DNA of 26,779 nt from Haplosporangium gracile (Eukaryota; Mortierellomycota; Mortierellomycetes; Mortierellales; Mortierellaceae): positions 1-26,779 of the forward strand of contig JAAAUF010000580.1 of the NCBI GenBank assembly GCA_015499985.1. The letters are read 5' to 3'. Of the stretch, positions 10,608 to 21,196 are shown one piece after another. A program made the position numbers and the translations under genes. Position 1 is the stretch's first letter; the number at the start of each line of letters is the position of its first letter. The notes under the pieces are model-generated. The model was not told the DNA's origin, searched no databases, and saw only the letters and a list, made by a program, of their open reading frames with translations.

Positions 10608-10905
10608 TTAATTTTTGATGACCTGATGGGAAATACTAGGTGGCGATGAAAAGGTAGCAGTATTCTCCTCTTTCTTTTGTCTGTTCGGTAAGTTGATGAA
10701 TGACATGAGCATGGAAGTCAGTTGAAGGTATATCTCAAGGTTGACTCGAGTGACGGAGAAAGAGTAGGCCCACTGGTCAATATTGAAGAAGACATATCCA
10801 GGCACGGTTTCATTGACAGACGCGTTTATACTCTTTTTGGAGGGGCACGTTGAGACGCGCTTGGTTTTTACGGCCAATGGATGTTTGAAGTAGGATAGTT
10901 TTTGC
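10608..10905 (-). CDS. Candidate terminal exon of a small minus-strand gene, unknown product
   Basis: On the minus strand a pyrimidine-rich stretch ending TTCATCTGCAG (a good 3' splice site) is followed by about 99 open codons to TAA. Codons in the first two thirds favour C/G at the third position, and the peptide is balanced in composition (for example PGYVFFNIDQWAYSFSVTRV and LQLTSMLMSFINLP). An AATAAA abuts the stop. A 5' exon was not found. The frame also stays open upstream to an ATG at 11048, but that part is low-complexity pyrimidine-tract translation. I recognise no family. Orientation would be convergent with HEATR6 and divergent from the ABC transporter. Chance openness remains possible. 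Confidence 0.35.
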
Positions 10906-11585
10906 CTGCAGATGAATAAGTGAGATAAAAAGATAAGATCAACGACGTGAATGCAAAGGGAGAATGGGGGATAGGATGGAGAAAGAAAGGGGAGAAGAAG
11001 GTATGGCAAAAAAGTATAGGCAAAGAGAAGGAAAGAGGGAAAAGGCACGGAGTCAAGGAGGAAGAGCAGTAAAGATGGGGTTTGCTGCCGGACACCTTAT
11101 TCCTTTTCCTTCTGTGCGCCCTTTCTGTTTCCCCTTTCTTGTCGGGAGCCAAGTGCTGGCATATGATGGCCCATTTGAGAGTGTCGAGCCATGCCTCTAC
11201 GGAATGTACCCTACCATGCTAACTCTCCTGTTCATCTCTTCATCATTTTTATCGAATATATTTTTATAACGGTCTGGCCCTGCCCACTTTACATTCTTCT
11301 TTCACCGTTGTTCTGGACTCCTTGTCTTCTTGTTCTTTCAACTTGCTGTCCTCGACTCGTTCCTCTCCCTTTTCTTCCATCCACTCCTCTCATTCTCTCG
11401 CATTCACCTTCTTCTCCCCTTCGCCATTTCACTACGATCATTTACAGTCCCACCCTGAAATTTTGGTTCTCCGCCTTTCCCTAGTCTTCGTTTTCGTCAG
11501 TCGTACATACAGTCGTGGTCGCTTCACGGACACTAATTCTCCCCCATCTTGACATATTCATATCACCCAACAAATTCTTGCAGCA
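10906..11585. promoter_or_regulatory. Divergent upstream region with the CT-rich leader of the ABC transporter
   Basis: From about 11280 to 11585 the + strand is dominated by C/T and ends in CAGCAATG at the transporter start, as expected for its 5' UTR and promoter. A TTTTATAA near 11261 could act as a TATA element. The left half (10920-11080) is pyrimidine-rich on the minus strand, which fits a leader for a minus-strand gene at 10608-10905. Confidence 0.45.
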
Positions 11586-14500
11586 ATGCGCTTCAACTCA
11601 CCACGACTCAAAGCCCTGGCACGCCTCGCACCCTTCTTCGTCCTCGCAACGATCATCGGCTTTGTCTCGGCTCAATCCTCGTCCACCACCACCACTAGTA
11701 TTGCGAGGATCACGACTACGACTACCATCACAGTGACAGCCAACCCGACAATCACACCTGTAACTACACCACTAGCAACGTGTCAGCCCGCGTTCGAGTG
11801 CTCGACATCACCCAAGGTAAACCTTGGCAACAAAAAACCATATCAGTACTACTTCATCTGCGCATTGCGTGTGTGTATTGCGCATGGGCAAAAGTTGCTA
11901 TCTGAGTCGCCAGGCTAACTGATATCCTATTTCTGCGTATCGGTTTTGGATGACACTTAAAATCTCTTTGAGAATCTAGGGCTGTTTAAACAACGGTGTT
12001 TGTAATAACAATGTTTGCAAGTGCGACCCTGGGTTTGGAGGCAATGACTGCAGTCTCCTTGCCTGCGGTTCCTCACTCCAGGAGCCCTCTCAGCGTGTCA
12101 CGGTTGCTGCTGGTTCTGCCTGTCCAACCTGCGACGACGGGTTTGGAGGATTCAACTGCAATGGTAAAATAATAAATAAAAGGAGGCGTCTTTTAAATGT
12201 CGCACAAAAATATACAAAACGAGGTGAAGCAAAACTAACGAGAACACCACATATTTCTGATTATTTTTCTGTCCAACAATAGTGTGCCAAACTGATACGG
12301 GGTGCCAGGCAAGGACGCCTTCACGCACGTCGTTATTGGGCGACGAAAAGATGGTCTGCAATAAGAAGCCTGAGATCTTTTACAATGGTTACATGACCTG
12401 CGGTGTCTCCTCTGAATCGCTGACTTCGCTGTTCCCGGGAGACAATGCCCTCACGCTCGACATGAATGTGGTCAACAAGACCATCCATGCACAGTTTTGG
12501 ATCAACAGCACTCAACAGTTCTATTGTAAGTTTGGTAATTGTACCCTCGCCACGACAGACCTTGAGGGCAAAGTCGAGACAAAGTGGGACTGCCCCGACC
12601 TCCAGTGCAAATGCATCATGCCTTCGACAATGTGTGGTGGTGGCCCCAACCCGTCTCCGATCCCCTTCAGGGGGTTGCTTGAGCCTCTCATGGGACCTTT
12701 TAGTCTGACATGCCCTCACAATAGCACGAACTGCAACGCCTTTTTTTCAGGATTGGCGGGCTTCTTCCCGACGGGCTTACCGTTGGTCGACTGTAACATG
12801 GGAGAGTGTGCCTTCCCGTCTGAGATGATCTCGTCCCTCACAACGTTGAAGTCGACCATGCCTACTGGTGTGATTGTAAGCCTGGCCATCCTTGGTGCCT
12901 TGATCCTCTTCCTCATTGTCGTCTGCTCGATCGCCAAGAGGAACCAGATCGTTCTCAGTCGTGCACCTTATACTCTCAACAACGAGGCCGCCTCGCTTGA
13001 GTTCCGCAATGTCGGCTACACTCTCAACAAGGACGGACTCGAAATCCTCAAAGGCATCTCTGGATCGGCTCCCGCTGGTGTTGTCTTGGCTGTCATGGGT
13101 CCCTCAGGAGCCGGGAAATCGACTTTGGTGGATATTTTGGCCGGCAAGCGCAAGGACGGCAAGGTCTCTGGGCATATTCTGTTGAACGGAAAGCAGGTGC
13201 ACGAGAGTGAGATCCGTCGCGCTGTTGGTTTCGTCGATCAGGAGGATACCTTGCCCGCCACTCAGACCGTCTGGGAGGCTGTTCTCTTTTCTGCCATGCT
13301 TCGTCTCCCCGAGGCCATGCCCATCCACCGTGTCCACGAGCGTGTTGCCGAGGTTATTGAGATGTTGGGATTGACACACTGCAAGGACCGTCAGATTGGA
13401 AACGTTACTGCCCGTGGTATCTCTGGAGGCGAGAAGCGCCGTGTCTCGATTGCCCTGGAATTGATTACCCGCCCCTCGATCCTGATTTTGGACGAGCCTA
13501 CCTCTGGACTGGACTCTTACAGCGCCCACATGGTTGTCAAGCAGCTCTGCAAACTGGCCGCCAGCAAGGCTACCACCGTTATCATGACCATTCATCAGCC
13601 CCGCTCAGATATCTTCTACATGTTTGATCAGACTTTGGTTGTCAGCAAGGGAACTTGTCTTTACTTTGGACCTACAGACACAGCTGCCGACTACTTCCAA
13701 CGCCGTGGCTTGATCTGCCCTCCTAACTACAACATTGCCGATTACCTGTTGGATATCGCCATGGACCAGGAGCTATTGAAGCAGGTGACGGAGTTTAAAG
13801 AGTCGGATGTCGAGAAGCTGGGCGCCTCATCATCGCATCAGCTGCATGAGAACGGGAACGTGATGTCGCGTCGCAACAATACCGCCGCCATTATTCAGAG
13901 ACGCGCCGAGGATCAACAACTGGAGACCATGGTCCGTGTAGAGGAGACAGGATCGCCCGGCAGCACTTTGACGGCGGCTTTCTCTGACGATAGTACGACC
14001 CAGTTGAAGAAACAGAACACTGTGTACCCGATCAGCTTCCTGACTCAACTCCGTGTGATCATGAAACGTAACCTCCAAATCCTGATCCGCATCCGGTCTC
14101 TATTGATTCTCCATCTGGCAGTAGCCTTGGTCCTGGGAACCTTTGTCGGAGGCTTGTACTTTGACGTGCCCATGAGCTTGGCTGGTTTCCAGAACCGTGC
14201 CGGATCGCTCTTCTTCATGCTCGCTCTCCTCGGTTTCAGCAGTATCTCTGCCCTAGGAGCCTTCACGGACACCCGTGCTCTCTTTGTCAAGGAACGTTCC
14301 AACGGGTACTACCCGCCCATGCCTTTCATCATCTCGACCCTCCTGTTCGATCTCATTCCTCTCCGTATCATCCCAGCCATCTTGATGGGCTCCGTCTCCT
14401 ACTTTATGATCGGCCTCACAGGCGACGCCCAAACCTTCTTCAAGTTCCTGTTGATCCTCGTCCTCTTCAACGTCTCAACCGCCATGTTCTGCCTCGTCAT

Positions 14501-14870
14501 CGCCGCGGGAGTCCGCACTACAGGCGTCGCATCCCTCGCCTCCTCTATCGTCATACTCTTCATGATGCTCTTTGGCGGCTTCCTTATTAACTCGAAACAA
14601 ATCCCTAAGGCTCTCACTTGGATCCAGTACCTTTCCATGTTCAAGTACGGTTTCGAGGCTCTGGCCGTCAACGAGGTCGCCAAGACTCAACTGATCGATA
14701 ACATTCAAGGTGTCGCGTTTAATGTCCCTGGATCGTTGATTCTCCAAAAACTGTTTGGATTTGAGTTGGCCAGTTATTGGAGGAATGTGATTGCGCTGGT
14801 GGGTTTTATTTGGCTCTTTGTTGCTACTTTTTGGATGCTTGTTTCTTTCCGACTTAAAGAGCGCAAGTAA
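11586..14870 (+). CDS. ADP1-like ABCG half-transporter with EGF-like ectodomain
   Basis: Three exons: 11586-11816, 11980-12163 and 12283-14870, giving 1000 aa plus TAA. A signal peptide (hydrophobic 15-29, VSA before Q30) leads into a Thr-rich stretch. A Cys-rich EGF-like module follows at residues 78-101 (GCLNNGVC...CKCDPGFGGNDC), then a second GFGGFNC turn and many further cysteines and N-x-S/T sites, consistent with an extracytoplasmic domain. A transmembrane helix lies near 335-356. The nucleotide-binding domain has Walker A GPSGAGKST (411-419), signature ISGGEKRRV (from 518), Walker B LILDEPT (Asp542, Glu543) and H-loop His576 (TIHQPR). The ABC2-type membrane domain fills about 731-1000. 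NBD-before-TMD order and the signature define ABCG; the Cys-rich N-terminus points to the yeast Adp1 type. Half-transporters act as dimers; the substrate is unknown. All catalytic motifs are intact. Confidence 0.92.
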
Positions 14871-14886
14871 GAAACCCTGCATCTTC

Positions 14887-14892
14887 AATAAA
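14887..14892 (+). terminator. Poly(A) signal of the ABC transporter gene
   Basis: AATAAA starting 17 nt past the stop codon. Confidence 0.65.
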
Positions 14893-14950
14893 CCATATGA
14901 AATCATCCGTATCGCGGTTCGTAGTTCATTGCTCATAGTACATGCATGGG

Positions 14951-14977
14951 TTCATGGTTCATGGTTCATGGTTCATA
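14951..14977. repeat. TTCATGG tandem repeat
   Basis: Three perfect TTCATGG units and one degenerate unit, lying between the two convergent transcript ends. Confidence 0.8.
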
Positions 14978-14980
14978 GGT

Positions 14981-14986
14981 TTTATT
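14981..14986 (-). terminator. Poly(A) signal of the sphingomyelin-synthase-like gene
   Basis: AATAAA on the minus strand, about 285 nt past the stop codon, within an A/T-rich patch. Confidence 0.5.
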
Positions 14987-15270
14987 TTAATTAATTAAGT
15001 GCTGTGGGAGAGGAAGGTTTTAGAAGTACATCGAAGAGGAATCCTGCGTTAAGAAAAGAAATGAGGTAGATGGAGCGAAAAGCTAGGAAAACGGACAAAG
15101 AGAAAGATGGGAAGACTTGGAAAAAAAATGGTCTGCTTGTTTTGTTGTTTGCTTGTTTGTGATGGTAAGTCTGGAGGGTATATGTACAGGAGCAAAAAGG
15201 AAGTGTGTAAGGGAAAGAAAATGCAGATGTGTAGGGCGGTGAGAGAGGGTGTGTATATGTCCTGCTTAAT

Positions 15271-18200
15271 TTAGATGGCTCCCTCAGGCTCCTCAGTATA
15301 GCGATTTTGACGCCGACGGATGGTTTGTGGGTCATAAAATCTGCTGTTGCTGTTGCTGTTGACCTCAACGTTGGCAATGGCTTCATGCATCGAGACATCA
15401 GTTGCGTCGTTGCGCTCTTCAATGTCCTGAGCTTGGGGTGGGCGGTAGGCAGCGGTGGGGGTGTCGGGTTGGAGGGTGCCGTTGATGGCGTTGATTTCCT
15501 GATGAGCGGGCGGAGGAGGCGCAGTTGAGCTACCCTGATAGGCCTCTACAATCTTGACCAGCAAGATCGTGTTGACAAAGACAATCAAAGCGACCTTGAC
15601 AATATGCAATTTCCTGTTAGACGGAAGGCAAAAGCAAAAGTAAATTGTGGTTAGTCATTCAAGTCTATAGCGAAGGTCGTATACACTGAATGAAATGGAG
15701 CCGTTCGCTGTAGAAGGTGCGTATTTACCTGTCGCGGTCCTTAGATCCATACTTGTCTTCCTTATAGTTCGAAGAGCGCTGACGAGACGAGCCAGAGCGC
15801 AGGGGAAGCGAACGCCAGCGTCCAAAGTGCTGCTGCTGGTTGTCGTCGTTGTTGTAGTCAGATTCTTCAGAGCAGTGGCAAACATCGTCCAAACCACCAG
15901 TAAGAGGTGCGTTGACGTCGCTGGGGTGGTAAAGCTGAACCATCTCGCTTCCATTCTCGTTCTGTCGGTCATAAGTGTCAGCTTCAGACTTGCGATGGCA
16001 GCAGTTGGCGGATGAGCAAGGAGTAGCAGCAGTCAAATCCGAAGCAGGGGTCGAACGTCCAGACCGGTAACGAACCACCAAATCCTCCCAGCGAGTCGAG
16101 TTCTTTGAAGCTGTGGGCGTATCCTGGCGCATACGAAGATCCAGTCCATCGCACCAGCGAACAATGTTGATCAAGCAGACATTGAGCTGCATGGGAACAA
16201 AGGCAACACGGTCGTATTCTCCACGTCCATATCCAATACCCGGTCCACGAATTCGGTTCATCTGGTGTGCGAGGCGACGGCGACGGATATGGAAGTCGGA
16301 CTGGTAACGAGTGGAAAGGTCGTCGTTGTCGTAGGAAGAAAACTCGTGGTCGGTCGAGGTCGAGTCAAAGGCGCTGTATTTCTCATTGTGGGACTGGATG
16401 CCAAAGTATTCCCGCTCCATAACGACGTCGATCATGGAAATATAAACGGACCAGAAGCCGTAAGTGAGGATAATGGCCAGGACGACATCGACAGTGTAGT
16501 GGAGACGGGTTGCGACAACAAAGTAGAGACCGATGCTGATATAGAGATATGAGAAGTAAGTGACCCACTTGTTCTTGCAGTATAAACGCCACTGGATGGC
16601 GCAAGATACCCTATAGATTGAGCCGATCGGAAAAGTGAGATGGTTGTGCGTGAGTTTATACGTGTATGTGTGAGTGTGTGAGCAAGATAAACAAATAATG
16701 CTTCTCTTTGTTGTTGTCTTTGCCGTTGTTGCTCCAAATCTACAGATATCCACACGATGTTGATGTGTCGACAGAAGAGGGCGGACTTATAACCACTTTA
16801 GAAGAACGCTGCTGGATTCAACTGGTCCGCTGACACAACACATCCCCCACCCCTCTCTTCCATCTACTGTCGTCTGACAAGTCTGTGCAACCCATGCGCT
16901 CGCCTCGACGCCCTCACTCGGCTGCTTGGACCTCCCGCCAGGAGCAACAGGTTTAGAGGGTGTGGTATGTAGTGTGGGTGGTGAGTTTCAAAGTGCGCAG
17001 AAGCTGTTGTTGACCCATTGCGGAAGCGTATTCTTATCCCTTTTAACCTACTTCACTGTCCACAGGGACAAACTGTCGAAAAACAGGAAGTGGTGTATAG
17101 CAGAATTGAGAGAACCGCAGTTACCGAACACGCCACAATCCACAACAATGAACAATGCACAACCAACGACATCAACAACAAAGAGGGCGTTCAGGTGAAC
17201 AAAAACACCACCCCTATTTCTCTTCCTTCTTCTCTCTTTTTTTATGCATCCCCTGCTCGACGTCCCTGCGACCGCATGTGTGTCTACGTGGAGTGCATCC
17301 ACGCCTAACAAGCAACAAGAATGTAAAGGCCAATGCAAAGGCCAGCGCAAATGCCTGGTCTGTTTGCCGTCCTTTGATCCCTCCCTTCTCTTTTTTCTCA
17401 ATTGGATTGTGAATGCTGAGGCGTGAAGTGTGAACAGTAAATAAAAAAAAGGCGATTGAACCCAGGCAGGGCCACATTGGAGCTCTTAAATCCCAGGTCT
17501 AGGTCTTTAACGAAAACCCATGGCTGACACAACTCTGCATGGAAGAAGGCGAATTCCCTTTGCGATAACCATCGAAGTGTGGAATTTGTGGGATTGTGTG
17601 TTTGCATTATGGATTTGGATCGGAGTTGTGGGTTGGTGCCTGAAACGATACTTCTTATTTGAAAGGCGCCATCCATCCATCTCCCACACATCCACGTCTC
17701 TCTCTTACTACTACTGCTAGTACATATCCGATCTTTCTTCATTGTCTTTGCTTACGCTCCCTAGGAAAAAAGGCTCCCTGTGTCTCTGGCGTCTTTAAAA
17801 CCATCTCACGCACTTGTTGTCATATTTCATCTTATGGACTCCTTCCTAAGCCAAGCCCAACAATACACCTCAATCAATCTCACCTCTCTACTTCATTCCC
17901 CCATCCCCTATTTCGTTTCGTTTTAAAACCGTCGGAAACATTTGCCTCCTCTTCTCCTCCTCCTTCTCTACCATTCACCTTCTTTCCCCCTGGATGGAAT
18001 AGATAGATATGTGAGCGCAGCTTTTTTTTAAAAAAAATTATGACTTACATAAAGACGGTGTGCCCAGAAAAGATATCGTCAGTGCAAGCCTCGACAGTTC
18101 CGGGAATCATTTGGATGGCAATGATCAACATGTCCCAGAAACCATACTTGAGACTCGGCCGGCATTCCTCCTTGGGTGAAGGGAGGGTAGTGACAGAAAT

Positions 18201-18800
18201 GGTCAAGGCCCTGAAGACCGAGAGGGATCCAATCACCCAGAGGCAGCGACGAAGCACTACAGCACGCATGGTCCAGTTGGGGCAGATGAAGCCAATACCG
18301 AGAACTGTCAACACCACCGAGGTCATGACAAAAAAGTTGGCGGGTCCAATATCGGATTGCGAGGCAATCACATCAAACCCACGGTCGCGCAGGAGGACCT
18401 GGGTGTATTCGGTCTCGACCCAGCGGTGGTCCGAGAGTTGGTTGCAGAAGGCCATACTGATACAGACAAAAGTGAAGTAGCAAAAGGCCGAGACCACTCG
18501 ACCGGTCTCGGAGTGTGTAAACCGGTACCAGAGTCCTCGTTGAAGAGAGGATGATGAAGGAGAAGAAGACCGAGAAGTAGGATTGACCTTGACCTCTTGG
18601 TCAAAGGGTGAAGATGACCGCGAGTTGTTGCTGCTGGTTCCGTTTGCGCCAACGAGGGTTGAGGTGCTGGTGTTGCTCAGACGATTGAGGCGGTCTTGGT
18701 CGAGCTCGTCCTCGAGGGTCTCGCTAGAGCTGTAGGACCCGCAGGGCGAGTGGGTGGGGTCGTCATGAAGATGTTCGATATGGATATGGTGCGGTTCCAT
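15271..18800 (-). CDS. Sphingomyelin-synthase-like (PAP2_C) membrane protein with long C-terminal extension
   Basis: Three exons on the minus strand: 18800-18049, 16610-15729 and 15613-15271; the phases close to 658 aa plus TAA. Residues 1-90 are Ser-rich and hydrophilic. Helices lie near 101-121, 153-175, 184-207, 243-260, 267-287 and 289-312. Family motifs appear in order: TISVTTLPSP, then DDIFSGHTVFM, then HYTVDVV. They give a His247-His288-Asp292 triad spaced as in animal sphingomyelin synthases, where it transfers a phospho-head group from a phospholipid to ceramide. The reaction here could be sphingomyelin, ceramide phosphoethanolamine or another phosphosphingolipid synthesis. Residues 313-658 are an unusual extension: Arg-rich (RRRRLAHQ), Ser/Asn/Asp-rich, and ending with a further hydrophobic segment (552-567). 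The SGHT exon and the HYTVD exon are separated by a 1438-nt intron; joining them in phase regenerates the family spacing, which supports the model. Confidence 0.85.
16611..18048 (-). other. 1438-nt intron inside the catalytic domain
   Basis: The donor GTAAGT (18048-18043) and acceptor CTATAG (16616-16611) are good on the minus strand, and the exons join in phase (AT|G). The other introns I could place in the window are 79-179 nt. The intron holds a pyrimidine-rich block on the + strand (about 17690-17990), a TTATAA near 16787, an AATAAA on + at about 17440, and a candidate small + strand gene. Confidence 0.75.
16894..17308 (+). CDS. Candidate small gene nested on the opposite strand in the giant intron
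   Basis: An ATG at 16894 opens MRSPRRPHSAAWTSRQEQQ (16894-16950), followed by GTTTAG. A strong acceptor (TTCACTGTCCACAG) ends at 17065. From 17066 the phase-compatible frame continues GQTVEKQEVVYSRIERTAV and stays open to 17194, where CAG|GTGAAC could be another donor. Reading through instead reaches a TAA at 17308. The implied 115-nt intron has the size normal for this region. A C/T-rich patch and a TTATAA lie upstream, and an AATAAA follows near 17440. The Arg-rich, acid-poor N-terminus resembles a mitochondrial presequence. No family is recognised, the first donor (GTTTAG) is weak, and the C-terminal exon is undecided, so this remains a hypothesis. Confidence 0.25.
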
Positions 18801-20493
18801 GGTTATTAGACTTGTAGGATATTAAGTGAATGAAAAAAAAATGAATGACTATCCTGTCGTGTGTGCTGTCCTTGCTTGCGAGAGTCAGCGAGCGAGTGAG
18901 TGGCAAGAGGGAGGGTAGTGTGCTGGTCGTAAAGAATAAATGAAAAGGGGGAGAGCGAATTAATGTCCCCAGGGGTAATTGTATGTTGAAAGCGGAGGAA
19001 GAGTGGAGGAGAGAAGGAAAGAGAAGAGAGAAAGTTGGAAATTGGCGGTTGTCGATGGTGGGCGGATATCTGAGTGAGCGAATGAGTGTATAATTAAAAT
19101 AGCCTATCGAGGATTAAGGTGGTTTCAAAAAGTGGAGGAATAAATAGACAGCGAGGGAGAGATGATGGAGAATGGAAAAGAAGGGGAGGGAAGGGCGTAA
19201 GAAGTGATGAGATGAGGGAAAGTCGATGGAGTAAGAAAGAGAGAAAGAGGGAAAGAAGGAAAGAAGCGAGAGAGCAAGAGGAGGAGGGAAAGAGAAGGAA
19301 AAGGACGAAGAAGAGAAAAGGTGAAGGGAAAGAAAAAAGAAAAAGGTCGACAAGTGAGTGAGTAAGTGAGTGAGCGGGAATGGACAAGAGGATGAGCCAA
19401 ACTAATAAAGCAAAACGCAAAGAGTACAGGGGCTGGGCATTTTATTCACTTTCATTCCATTCATTCATTTTTAATTGATTGGATTAGGTGGTGTGTGTGA
19501 ACGACAGAGAAGAAAAACAACGAGAGCCGCACGCTACAAGTTGCCCTTTTTGTCACTATTGTTTGGCAAATGGCGTACATGTATAGAAAGCAGAAAGGAA
19601 GGAGTATGACGTGAAAGAAACAAGTATGGAGAGAAGAAAAGAAAAAAAAAAAGAGCGAAGGGGAGAGCACCTCCAAGGGGAAAGGAGCAAGGCTGACAGA
19701 ACAGGGACATGCGAGTGAACAAAGTATCATTCACAAGAGTACTCCTAAAGTGCAGCGATGTAGCGTGATTGGCCAAAAAAACTTTACAAGACAGGGCAAA
19801 GGCGCAAGGAAAAGAGCTGCAAAAGGAGAAAGAGATCCCAGGGCTAGACAAGTTCAAGTACCAGGAAAAGGAGAGGTCACGATCTAACTTGAAGAAGGAA
19901 AATAAGGATGTGTAGGGCAAGGAGACAAAGGGGAGTAAGAAGAAAAAAAAAAGGGCTGGAATGAATTGACACTTTGGCGAGGAACGATGTTGAAGAATTT
20001 GTTTGCTTGTCCAGGGATAGGACCAGGCGAGCAAGAAAGAAGAAAAGGGCGAGAAGGTGTGTCAGGGTTTTGGAAGAGTGGTGTCTTCTTTTTCTGTATG
20101 AAATGCGTGTGTGAGCCACTCACCACATCCATCACACTAGCACACAAGAACAGATTAGAAAGAAGAGAACATGCCAGTGTGCCAGCAGCACACACGTCGA
20201 CAATTTCAGTCAAACAAACCAAACAAACCCAAGGATGAGAGCAACTGGAGAAGAAGAAGAGGGACAAGCAAGAAAAAAAATAAAACTCTGAATTAGAGCA
20301 AGAGAGGACCAATTAAACGACAAGTCAGGTCCAGCCTTGATTAATTGCCACTCCGGCCCACAGCCATATCACAAACACCTATTTTTCGTTTTTGCATTTT
20401 GCTTTGTTTGACTGACTAGTAAAAAGGAGATAGACAGCCAACAAGAGGGGGGGGAGAGTCATATTGGCTCGGATTATGCCAAGAAAGTGTGGA

Positions 20494-20519
20494 CAGCAAC
20501 AGCAGCAACAGCAGCAGCC
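20494..20519 (+). repeat. CAGCAA/CAG trinucleotide repeat
   Basis: About eight CAG/CAA triplets in noncoding DNA. Confidence 0.7.
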
Positions 20520-20640
20520 TTTTTTGTTTCTAGTCAAGAAAAGGAGCATATATGTGTGAGATGAGAGTGTAAAGTATACATGTTCGTTTATGATGGTTCC
20601 TGAAGTTGAATGTTGTCTCTCGTTAGTTTATTTGACTTTA

Positions 20641-20652
20641 GATTGGCCAATC
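20641..20652. promoter_or_regulatory. GATTGGCCAATC palindrome (paired CCAAT boxes)
   Basis: A perfect 12-bp palindrome made of two back-to-back CCAAT elements, the type of site bound by the Hap/NF-Y complex. It lies about 1.84 kb upstream of the sphingomyelin-synthase-like start, so its target is unclear. Confidence 0.35.
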
Positions 20653-21152
20653 TAATGCGCCCAATTGATTGAATACTATTAAGATTTATTTCGTTTTGAT
20701 CATTATTCACACGATTCGGATTTCTTGGAGAACACAAACAAATACAACAACGAAAAGAAAAAAAGATAGAAAAGCAACAATGGGCAACTTTGCCGGTTGC
20801 TCTTTACCGGCGCTTTTTGCTTCTTCAGCACATGCCAGCAGCACTTTTCTACCTTTCTTTTTTTCCTTTTTACTTTCTTTGTTTATTGAATGTTGTGTGT
20901 AGCACACAACGCAGTGTTGATTTTGTTCAACGTACACCTACAAATAAAAATAAATAATAATCATGAGGGCTTTTGATATGCCTTACTCAACTGCCAAGGA
21001 ATAATAAAAATTCCCTCGGTCTGGCTGTTGCCTTTCTTCCTTCCTCACTTCGCACAAATAGCATTATCATTGTTATTCCGCCAGGCAGGCAAATTGGGCG
21101 CTACAAACAACAGCAACAGCAGTTTCATAACAACATAGATCATTCTGGTAAA

Positions 21153-21158
21153 TTTATT
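21153..21158 (-). terminator. Poly(A) signal of the F-box gene
   Basis: AATAAA on the minus strand, starting 39 nt past the stop codon. Confidence 0.6.
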
Positions 21159-21196
21159 CTCCCCCTTTCTTACTCCCATCGTCATATCTCCTACTC

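Larger units (their letters stand above)
14871..15270. other. Convergent 3' intergenic region
   Basis: This 400-bp space separates the ABC transporter (+) from the sphingomyelin-synthase-like gene (-). It contains both poly(A) signals and the TTCATGG repeat. The minus-strand AATAAA lies at 14981-14986, implying a 3' UTR of about 290 nt for that gene. I see no gene here. Confidence 0.55.
18801..21152. other. 2.35-kb intergenic region upstream of the sphingomyelin-synthase-like gene
   Basis: From about 18830 to 20300 the minus strand is rich in C/T, as expected for a long leader/promoter, with GTGA repeats on + at 19353-19376. Splice-like signals occur on the minus strand (TGTG|GTGAGTGG near 20128; CTGCACTTTAG near 19745), which could frame a 5'-UTR intron or a noncoding RNA. 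A CAG/CAA-type repeat lies at 20494-20519 and a perfect palindrome at 20641-20652. Open frames here are low-complexity and not supported as proteins. Confidence 0.45.

Noticed and set aside
15725..16753. Separate gene starting at an ATG near 16753
   Set aside because: Its first 48 codons are intron sequence (His/Thr-rich simple repeat). Alone it would lack the SGHT half of the catalytic motif.
17440..17475. B-box-like GGTTCAATCGC followed by a T run on the minus strand, suggesting a Pol III gene
   Set aside because: The T-arm does not pair (G53 opposite G61), no A-box lies at the right distance and no acceptor stem forms.
17520..17720. 66-codon + strand frame with a Trp-rich hydrophobic segment inside the giant intron
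   Set aside because: The ATG context is fair, but there is no splice, family or conservation evidence, and the tail runs into a CT tract.
19094..19420. Overlapping open frames in all minus-strand phases rich in Ser/Phe/Leu
   Set aside because: They come from a purine/pyrimidine-skewed low-complexity tract that lacks stop codons in every phase; no domains or balanced composition.
20669..20937. Short overlapping frames on both strands with Lys-rich and hydrophobic pieces
   Set aside because: Low-complexity A/T-rich DNA; no coding bias or partner exons.
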